NCBI RefSeq assembly: GCF_000972845.2 | Contig: NC_040029.1 | Location: 2,950,695-3,014,694 of the forward strand | Direction of reading: 5' to 3' | From: Larimichthys crocea | Lineage: Eukaryota > Chordata > Actinopteri > Sciaenidae | Length of the DNA: 64,000 bases | In this document: positions 56,301-64,000 of the stretch, in pieces | Numbering within the stretch: position 1 is the first letter of the stretch | How the letters are laid out: each line of letters opens with the position of its first letter | Program-made: the position numbers and the translations under genes | The notes under the pieces: generated by a model | The model's database searches: none | The model's input: only the letters and a program-made list of their open reading frames with translations | What the model was told of the DNA's origin: nothing

Positions 56301-59300
56301 AGCCAGTGTTCAAATAGGCAAGGCAAGGCAAGGCAAGTTTATTTGTATAGCACAATTCGTACACAAGGCAATTCATAGTGCTTTACAGAGGCAAGGAAAA
56401 ATATTTGACATTAAGTCAAGCAATAGCAATAGAAATAAAAAATTAAAAAGAGAAGAAAATTTAATTAAAAACATCAGAATGTCATTTAAAATCATTAAAA
56501 TAGCAAATTTGAAAACAATTTAAAACAATAAACGAATCACTGGATTATGATTAAAAATTCTTTAAAAGTTCTTTAAAAGAGCTCAGCCATAAGCACGTGA
56601 AAATAGAAAAGTTTTTAACCTGGATTTAAAAGTGCTAAGAGTTGGGGCTGATTTCAGTCCTGCTGGTAGTAAAATGTAATTGCTGTTTCCTGTTAATACA
56701 TTTCCATTTATTTATCTCTTAATCAATAGAAATATTGGTATTTTGACAGCTTTGTTTGTGCACATTCTCATTTTCTTCTAGTGCCAATCCTGCTGCTCTT
56801 TTGTTTTCAGTCTGTCCACATGGTTTAATTCCATCTGAAGACCAAACAAACCCAGAAAACTGTTGAAATCCAATTCACCCTGTCCACAGTGTCTGATGTG
56901 TGTGTGTGTGTGTGGTCTGCTTTGTCCTGTGAAGGAGTGTGTCAAACAGCAGGTCTCTTCAGCTCTGTCAGCCTCAGTCCACTGGGACCGATCACAGGGC
57001 GAGCAGTCTCACGTCTTATCTGTACCTGGCCCGAGAATAGCGCGTCTGTGTGCGCGCGGAGGTCAGGTGGGCTTCTTTTCAGAGCCTGTTGAATGGGCGC
57101 GGTGCTGGCAGCAAGTGGGCGACTAAAAGAGAGGGAGGAGAAAAAAACCAGGGTGTGTTAAGCAGCGAGCCTTAACGTAACCGCAAGACACACAAATGAA
57201 AATTCAACCAAAACAAACACATCTGTTACTAACGTCAGTAACTGTCAGAGCATCTGCTGGATACACACACGTAAACACACACACACATAGAGGAGAGTGC
57301 TAATTTCTGTAGAGACGACAGATGAGATCGCGTCCTCTGGAGATGGCAGAAGATTGACACCCCTCACCGCTGGTCTCGACATGTGCACCAGACAGAGCTA
57401 CTTTATTTATTTATATGCTGTCATAATCTCTCGTCAGCGGGACGAGTCAATTAACAGCTGCCTGTTGATGAGCTGGATATATGAGCGCGTTAAATCGTAA
57501 CATTAAAACATCCACGCAGTGTCGCTTTTTTCGACAGCAGCCTTCGTCGTGTCACTTCAGAAGTTAATTGGAGAACTTGGACAAAGTTCAGGAAGCTGCT
57601 CAGCCGCTAATTGGCTTCACTGAGAGGCCAGGCTTCCTCCTGTATCACACACACACACACACACTTATACATTTGAAACCCACAAAAAAAGCGAGGATCA
57701 CCCGCGAGCAACTAAAAACACCCACACCCATGGATGCACAAGTATACAAGCCCTTGAATAGACGTGTACTATATGTGCCCACTACATGTAGGCACATAGT
57801 TTGTTTGTTTGACAGCCAGCGGCTTGCAGCAGACCGAGTGAGAAACCCACTGACGCACATCCAGAGGATCGATATTATTCCTAATTTTTTATTTTTTATT
57901 TTTATTTTTTTTTATCTGCCTGTGTTTGACAGAGGAGATGTGGCTGAATAGTGATGGCCAGGTACAGACCGGGTTGCCAAGGTAACAAGCTGGAGGTGTC
58001 AAAACAAGACGAATTAGGGAGTTTTGTTCCCGAATGAGACACGGAGCCTCTTTTCGAAAACGGAAAAAAAACGCTTTATTCACACCGACTGTTGCAATGG
58101 TTAGAACGAGATGCTGCCGTCGTGCTGGGATTGATGTCATAAGCCACCTTTGATGTGATGGATGAAATAATGTACTGGTCCGTACTGGTTTGCTTGTTGT
58201 GCGGTCTTCCATGGTGTGTGTGTGCGTGTGTGTGTCCTGCTGAGGATTTCCCACAGGGATGCTGGGTGTTGCCTAGGTTACCTCATCCGGTCAAAACCCA
58301 GGACTCCAAGTGTGGCTTCGAGAGTAGCCTTCAGAATTGAACACACGCCGGTAGCCATGCATGACCGGGGCATATGCTCCAATTGTTTGTGTCTCCCTCT
58401 AGACTTTGTTAATTGGGGAAAAGGTTTTTAAAAAGGACAGCTGCTGCCTCCAAACAGGTCTTCCCTCTGCACAATTAATCTGTCATTCAGGATTATACCC
58501 AGGAAAATGCAGTTTTAGCAGTGAACATTTGTTGTTGATCGATATTAACAAGACTGACCTGGAACCTCTGTGAGGCTGTAGTTATAGGTAAACTGGTGCT
58601 TTGAGTTAAATGCTAATGTAGTCACACTAATAAGCACTGAACACAAAGCACATCTGCTGTAAAACATTTGAGGTGATAATGGTGAAGTCATAATTGATGT
58701 TTCATGTTTTTAAATCACCTATGCCCGGCACTAAATGTCACCTAGAATCCAGTACATGTTCCAAAAGTGACAAAAAAACAAACAACAGTTTCGAGGTATT
58801 TTCAGGTTTTCTTTCTCATTATATTTTTGTCGTTTTCCGATAAACCATGAAAAGTTGTTGATGACTCATCCTGCACTTGTGCCGGCGCGCGTACTAAATT
58901 TACATCCAACAAAACGCTTCCTTGCAAATGATGCCACCAGAGCAGATTTCTTCCCGTTTGATCATCTGTGAGTTATTCTAAGGTCTTCACTGATTACTGA
59001 ACAAAAAGCACAACATTAGAACTTTATTTTTTGTTGTTTTGCCAGAAACTGAATCAGATTTTATACAGAATATATTTACTGCTTTTCGCCCTGATGTCCT
59101 CAGGCTGCTCAGCCTCGACTCTCTCTCTCTGTGAGTTTTGTGATGGACAGCTTTAGCCCAACCTGGTGAAATGGGCTCAGCTGTCAGACCAGCTTCAAAC
59201 ACAGTGTCTGAGACCAACGGGGAATGATGTTTCTCTAGAGATGATTTGTTTCCTAATGAAAGATGCTTCATAGAGAAACACTTTACAAATCACCCTGGGA

Positions 59301-59865
59301 GGAACATGTAATTTTAATAGCAGACTAATGAAAATAGAGACAAGGATTTCACTTCATATTACAGAAATATTACATTGCGATAATGCAACTCTCTGCACAA
59401 ACCTCAGACTTCCTCTAAATGTTTCAAGCTGAGACATCCCTCATGACTCATGGCCTCAGTATTTCTAAAATCCTGGCTTGGGTTGCAGCTGTGCACCATT
59501 TTACCATTTTTATTATTGATCTGGGTTTTCAGCGTCGGAGTAGACTGTTGCATGAGAAATCTATTCAAGGTCAAAATGTCTGCTGCCCGGGAGGGAACCA
59601 ACCTAAAAGAAGAAACTTTGTCTGAAGGAGATGCTTGTCATTTTCCTCTGTGGTGCCACTTAATGGTGCTAAAAGAGAGCAGATGGTTGCTGCACAGTCC
59701 AAATTGGAAACAGGAGTATAATTCGTGTTTGTGTAGTTAGTAATGAACTAATGTCTTCTCCTCTGCAGAGCCTGCGTTATCCTGGGTGTGATTTTCATCC
59801 TGTCCTCCCTGTGCATTCTGGGCAAGGCCATCCACGATCTAGCCACCAAGCTGCTACCTGAAGTG
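46532..59865 (+). CDS. tmem163: tmem163, first five coding exons (partial, continues past window)
   Basis: Family: multi-pass membrane protein of synaptic vesicles, lysosomes and plasma membrane, related to cation diffusion facilitators, binding and exporting zinc. Exons 46532-46745, 48597-48716, 55962-56005, 56103-56194, 59769-59865 join in frame (189 codons). Residues 1-71 are a variable cytosolic tail with a polyglutamine run; then EDRGLLESSMRLKPHEAQ, RKKALWVSWVSI opening membrane segment 1, FDATLDVLSSVIVLWRYSNA with the two aspartates (about D128 and D132) that correspond to the zinc-binding pair in the mammalian protein, AAVHSAHREYI, and CVILGVIFILSSLCILGKA as a further membrane segment, ending LLPEV in phase 0. 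The remaining exons (from the DDFLF block in human) were not found before 64000. Head to head with ccnt2, as in human. Confidence 0.95.
46746..48596 (+). other. tmem163 intron 1
   Basis: 1.85 kb. Contains a diverged interspersed repeat at about 48155-48410. No additional exon seen. Confidence 0.85.
48155..48410 (+). repeat. interspersed repeat common in fishes
   Basis: 'tagcgccaccatgaggtcaa', 'gagcatgttagcattgtcat', 'caaagcactgctgtgctcaa', 'gtacagcctcacagtgttac'. Same family as 5570-5870, 7190-7320 and 58560-58680. Confidence 0.6.
48597..48716 (+). CDS. tmem163: tmem163 exon 2, first membrane segment
   Basis: 120 bases; completes Gly and reads LLESSMRLKPHEAQSYRKKA ... ALWVSWVSIAITIVLAIVAF, donor gtgagt. 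Near identical to the mammalian protein up to the membrane helix. Confidence 0.96.
50492..50535. repeat. (ATT)n microsatellite
   Basis: About 14 ATT units in tmem163 intron 2. Confidence 0.95.
51265..51490 (-). mobile_element. fish MITE copy
   Basis: 'gtaaaaccacaagttgccg', 'agaggtgctgacaggtggga', 'gagccaggttagcagtgtcc', 'agcttcatatttaatataca', 'atcttctcgtctgactg'. Same family as 20040-20200 and 51922-52260. Confidence 0.65.
51922..52260 (+). mobile_element. fish MITE copy
   Basis: Starts 'ttaaaggaatagtttaacat', then 'gatgagaagattgacaccac', 'ggtaaatatgaagctggagc', 'aggtgctggtaggcagattt', 'cagagccaggctagccg'. Opposite orientation to the copy 430 bases upstream, so the two could pair as an inverted repeat. 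Confidence 0.7.
53289..53325. repeat. (GT)n microsatellite
   Basis: About 18 GT units in tmem163 intron 2. Confidence 0.95.
54206..54535 (-). mobile_element. fish MITE copy, reverse of 19578-19912
   Basis: Runs from 'gcaggattcagtagcttcta' and 'tagtggtgtagttgc' to 'cacaccggacctttaa'. Non-coding. Confidence 0.6.
55962..56005 (+). CDS. tmem163: tmem163 exon 3
   Basis: 44-base microexon-sized exon: completes Thr, VSIMRHSASAFGFA, donor gtaagt, acceptor ctctgcag. Too short to be found by open-frame length. Confidence 0.95.
56103..56194 (+). CDS. tmem163: tmem163 exon 4, zinc-binding helix
   Basis: 92 bases; FDATLDVLSSVIVLWRYSNA then AAVHSAHREY and two bases of Ile, donor gtaagt. Separated from exon 3 by a 97-base intron. 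Carries the conserved D...D zinc site. Confidence 0.97.
56311..56690 (+). repeat. interspersed repeat with (GGCAA)n start
   Basis: 'aggcaaggcaaggcaagttt', 'atttgtatagcacaattcgt', 'caaggcaattcatagtgctt'. I recognise this head as that of an abundant fish repeat. The body is AT-rich and non-coding. Confidence 0.65.
58560..58680 (-). repeat. interspersed repeat relic
   Basis: 'gaggctgtagttataggtaa', 'gtgctttgagttaaatgcta' and 'agcactgaacacaaagcaca' are reverse-orientation remains of the 48155-48410 family. Confidence 0.45.
59769..59865 (+). CDS. tmem163: tmem163 exon 5
   Basis: 97 bases; completes Ile and reads ACVILGVIFILSSLCILGKA then IHDLATKLLPEV, donor gtaaga, phase 0. Confidence 0.96.
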
Positions 59866-61500
59866 GTAAGAAATGACCGAGCAACACGAAACACAGATTT
59901 AAACAGGGTATTTAGATTTAGATTTGAGTTAATATGTGCTTATTACGCAACAAAACACGACATAAGCCGAGATAAAACGAGATCAGAGTGCACTGTCACA
60001 TGTTTTTCCTACAGTATGTATCAGGAAATGGGCCTGACTGTGGTTCAGGGATCAGATCTGGACCTGAATGAAAGCATGGGGCAGATTATGTTATCCATTT
60101 AACACACCACATTAACATTCTGTAGTACACTGACAGCTGAATGCTCAAACAGCGTCTTTTAAAACGGATGTGAAAAGTCATGATGCTGAATTCAGGCCAA
60201 AACTTTGGCTGTATAATCAGATTTCTGTGGAATCTGTGGTTATTTTTAAAGCTTGGCCAGATAGTAAAAACTACTTTGTCCAGCCAGGACTCGTCTGCTC
60301 TCCCTGCTGTGATACCACCAGACTGCCACAGACGAGCATTTTACTGAGACTCCAAAAAGAAAAAAAGCCCTGTTGACTTTGTGCCTGTATCTAATAATAT
60401 CTTCTCAAAATCCAAGACAAACAGCACGCAGGCAGTCACTTGTGTGATTCGCATGAATCCGCAGATGTAACCTGGCTGGCTCCGTTCCCGTCTTTGCCAT
60501 TTGAACTGGCAGTGCATCTGATAAGACGGCATATTTTCAGCTGTTGGGTGGTTCAGGCTCGACTAAAACTCAATAAAAAGGAGAGTTTCCAGTCTTCAAC
60601 AAGCAGCTCAACGTTGGTAATGAACAGATGGAGAGTTTTGGCTGTGGTGCGAAAGGAAATCACAGATCAAGACTAGATGATTTGATTTTAATTTAATTTA
60701 TAAATGTTGAGGCTGCAGTGGTGCATTAGGGGATCTGCTCAAACGTAATGCTGACAGCTTCTGTTCAGTTTTTCAAACTTGCCATATACCTACAGTCATT
60801 GACTGTCACAGTATGTTCAGTCTTTAGTTGGGTGTTGTGGAGCCATGCAGGTCATGCTGATAGAGCACCAAGAGGACACCAGACAAGTTGTGAAGTTGCT
60901 TCTTCATCTACTGCATTATTTAGAATGAATCAATATTGTAATTGGTGGAGAAGTGATACCCTGAGCTTGTCATTCCTCATTGTCAATACGGTAAAAATAA
61001 AAAATGGTGTTAGAAACAGACACAGTTATCATCCTGCTGGCAGATTTCTGAGAATGATTTGAAAAAAATTGAGAAAAGTTCAACTCATATGCATTTTCTA
61101 TAATTGGTTAATTTATTGGTTTGACTGAAGATGCAACAATCATGTAGCGAAAGATGATTCAGTTTGTAGCGTAGGGCTGAAAACAGATACTCATATAGCA
61201 TAAGTTGGGCGCCAGACAGGAGCATAAATCAACCTGTCACTCTTTAAATAGAAAAGGATAATGAGTAAATTTAAAAGTATCTGGTTAACAACAAAAGTCC
61301 CGCTAGCAGATAGCCCCAGCTACAAAATAAATTCTTGTCACCAAAATATCTGTAAAGAAAAGGTTATTTAATCAATCTGTTAATCCCAAACAACAACAAA
61401 AAAACCCTTCACAAATAAATTTCAAGCAATAAATCAAGGGTTTTTTACCAACAATAACAAATCAAATCTAGGTGTCAAAGAACCAAAAGGAAAAAAAGTT

Positions 61501-61565
<65 letters not shown>
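61501..61565. repeat. (GT)n microsatellite
   Basis: About 32 GT units, the longest dinucleotide array in the window. Confidence 0.98.
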
Positions 61566-61568
<3 letters not shown>

Positions 61569-62040
61569 AGTGTTACAGTGTTGTTGTTTCTGCCGTATGA
61601 AGAATGTCACAAATCTCAGGTGTGAAGACTGAAGAGCGTTCACACTTCCTGAAATAGCTTCACCACCCCGTTGCCGGGCAATAGTTATCTCCGTAGAAAC
61701 GCTGTTGAGGATCTGAACGTAATGACGATGATGATGATGCTGCTCAGTAAATATGGAAATATGATGTTTTAGTGAATTATTGAAGAGAGATTATTGATGT
61801 CCAGGCTCCTCACAGTCTCTGTGATCTAAATCACATCAGTGCAGTTTGGAGAAAATAATCATGAATGAATGAAGGATTACATGTTTTATAGAACGAGCTG
61901 TTGGACAACTCCCAGGCTGTTTTTATAAACTGTGCAAAGTCATTTAATTGCTAACAACTGTTCCAAGACTCAAAGGAGCTGATATCAAAATAAAATCAAA
62001 TATCTGAACTATATTAGCATGCTAGAAGTAAAACTAATCC

Positions 62041-62066
62041 CACACACACACACACACACACACACA
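62041..62066. repeat. (CA)n microsatellite
   Basis: About 13 CA units in tmem163 intron 5. Confidence 0.95.
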
Positions 62067-63966
62067 TCTGAAAAACATTTTTAAATCACATTCCTCAGAA
62101 AAAAAAACTTGAGTAAGCTGTAACCTTCACTTGCAGCATATATTTATATCTCACCAATTAAAACAGGCTGCAGCACAAAAACTCACTGAGTCGGGTTTAA
62201 CGAGTTGTTACTAAATATTTACACCAGGTGTTAACTTTTGCATAACTCACATATGTAAGTATATATTGTATATTATCCACTGATTGAGGAGTAACAGAAG
62301 GCAACACATCTGACCTGATACTTGATAAAAATGCAGTTTGATGATGATACATTTCACTAAATACACAACAAAATGTAACAAAGCTATCTATTCATTTGTT
62401 TGTTTATGTTGTTTTATACGACTAATAATGTAATAATGACTTAACAGATTTATAATAAGGAATGTAGGCGAAATATTTACGAAATGGGAAAGGCGTTGGG
62501 GTTGTGTTTTGTTGTGTTTATGCTCAGGTCAAGACAAACAATGATGAATTCCTGTTTCCGTATTTATTTGAGTCCATACTTCTATTTTTTTTTTTTATTT
62601 CAGTTCCCTCTACAACTTCATTCTTCACTAATTGTTTTGCTGCTGCACACACTGTTAAAGGTCACATCTGGGAACTGGCTGCACATTTCAGCTACTTTTC
62701 AAATCCTTTATTGATCCTTTATTTATCGGACTAACTATTTTAACAGTCTCCAGTGAGGGAAAGAGACAGACAGCGAGCGTTAAAGCATAAACAAAGAGAC
62801 TGTCTGAGCGGTAAGGCAGACAGTTTGTGTTTTTTTTTCCTTTCTGTCACAGTCTGGTTCTACCAGACTGGTTTCCGGTGCATCACAGTTGGACTTATAT
62901 ATAGCTTGTGTATGCCTCACAGCCCTGCTCAGTATGCCGATATTGGAAATTAGGTTTTATTTCCACTGACTCTCTCTCTTTTCCTCTTTGCTATTAAATG
63001 TTAATAAGGTGAGCGGCTGCTTAGGTATGCAGTGGTGAGAGGAGGAGAGGAAGAGGAGAGAGAGAGATGGGCGGAGGAGGAGGAAACATGTGGAGGAGGA
63101 TGGTTTTTGACACCTGACTGTTTCTGCTCTGCTCGTCCCCTGAGCCCAATTAATGTCAGTTAGCATCCAAAACGAAGCTGTAGTCTTCATACGGGCATTT
63201 CATCCCCACTTTGTGAAAACCTTTCAACTCCCGACAGCTTTCATTTGAAGGGCTGCGAAATTCCACAACTTGAATGAAATCCACCAAAAGTCACCAGAAA
63301 ATCATGTAGTCATATTTCAATCTGTTCCCCGAGATAATCAACTTATTTCAGCTATTAAACCTGAGCTTTTTACGGCAAGTTATGTGCTGGCTTTAGTTTT
63401 AAGTGTGCTGGTTATAACTAACTAAAAATATCAAACTGTTCCTTTAAGGATTTGGTTTTCTGCAGACAGATGTGTCAGATTGAGGATTTTTCCACCTTTT
63501 CACACTATTTCATCTCCAGCTGTGTTCAGTGAAGCTGCTGCGCCACCAGACCTGAGCATTCAGAGCAGATGGTACCACTGTCATTTTCCTCCATGATAAC
63601 CCATTGGAAAATTGTCTGTTCCAGTTAGTTCCTCCACATTGGAGTTATTATAAATACAATATTGGAAGCCACTGGCTATCATCTGATAATGATTTGGCCT
63701 CTGGGGGCAATGGCCAATGTTTCTATATCTGGAAAACAGATGTCTGGGCCAAGACTTCCTTTACTGTATTCATATGCAGATATTACTTCATGGAGATTAT
63801 TATGAATGATAGGCATGTCTGACTACCTGACCCATCCCCTCTAAAGAACAGTTAGAACCATCTTCATATTCTGCACAAGGATCTCTGGTTGTCAAATGTA
63901 AATGTCAAGCACTGCGCTCACATTCTGGGCAGCCTCTGTCTGTCATGAGCTCTACCTCTCTTCCTT

Positions 63967-63967
<1 letters not shown>

Positions 63968-64000
<33 letters not shown>
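63968..64000. repeat. (TG)n microsatellite reaching the window end
   Basis: At least 16 units, cut by the end of the window. Confidence 0.95.

Larger units (their letters stand above)
56195..59768 (+). other. tmem163 intron 4 (3.6 kb)
   Basis: Contains an interspersed repeat at 56311-56690, short CA/GT runs (about 56898-56913, 57647-57663) and a repeat relic at 58560-58680. No exon recognised. Confidence 0.82.
59866..64000 (+). other. tmem163 intron 5 (start)
   Basis: Long (GT)n at 61501-61565, (CA)n at 62041-62066, and (TG)n from about 63968 to the window end. 63530-63920 is non-repetitive with CNE-like texture. The next tmem163 exon was not seen. Confidence 0.75.

Noticed and set aside
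1..64000. CRISPR arrays, operons, phage or bacterial defence systems
   Set aside because: The sequence is vertebrate with spliced genes; no spaced direct repeats of CRISPR type or prokaryotic gene organisation are present.

Overview
This is vertebrate nuclear DNA, and almost certainly a teleost fish: split genes with GT-AG introns, many CA/GT microsatellites, and interspersed repeats typical of spiny-rayed (percomorph) fishes. Three protein-coding genes are recognisable, each from several exons whose translations match the vertebrate family and whose splice phases join exactly. They are the 3' end of zranb3 (+ strand, last four exons, 3937-9153), all nine coding exons of ccnt2, cyclin T2 (- strand, 42078 down to 28936, 616 residues), and the first five coding exons of tmem163 (+ strand, 46532-59865, continuing beyond the window). 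ccnt2 and tmem163 are head to head, and zranb3 faces the 3' end of ccnt2. This is the relative orientation of the human genes on chromosome 2. The genes that separate them in human (ACMSD, MAP3K19, RAB3GAP1) were not recognised here.

Layout: 1-9153 zranb3 exons and introns; 9154-24100 a gene-free stretch with repeat relics (one LINE fragment with the YADD reverse transcriptase motif) and blocks that look like conserved non-coding DNA; 24100-27450 a degenerate GT-rich tandem repeat; 27707-27924 a (TATG)n microsatellite; 27925-42078 ccnt2; 42079-46531 the shared upstream interval of ccnt2 and tmem163, mostly filled by a six-unit AT-rich tandem array; 46532-64000 tmem163 exons 1-5 and large introns.

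The most striking structure lies inside ccnt2 intron 7. A 10-N assembly gap (33147-33156) is flanked on both sides by large inverted repeats (arms about 2.4 kb and 1.8 kb). They produce second, reversed, frameshifted copies of exons 8 and 9 on the left of the gap and of exon 7 on the right. The copies sit next to the gap, differ from the intact exons largely by single-base insertions and deletions, and are in the wrong order for a working gene. I read them as fold-back or chimeric assembly artefacts, or less likely a real local inverted duplication, and not as a second cyclin T gene.

I did not find a convincing new biological system. The items most worth following up are the double palindrome, the GT-rich repeat block, the tandem array in the bidirectional interval, a polyglutamine tract in Tmem163, the variant PCNA-binding motif at the end of Zranb3, and an in-frame, stop-free 84-base intron in ccnt2. 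The genes do not form one pathway: Zranb3 acts in replication-fork repair, cyclin T2 in transcription elongation, Tmem163 in zinc transport.
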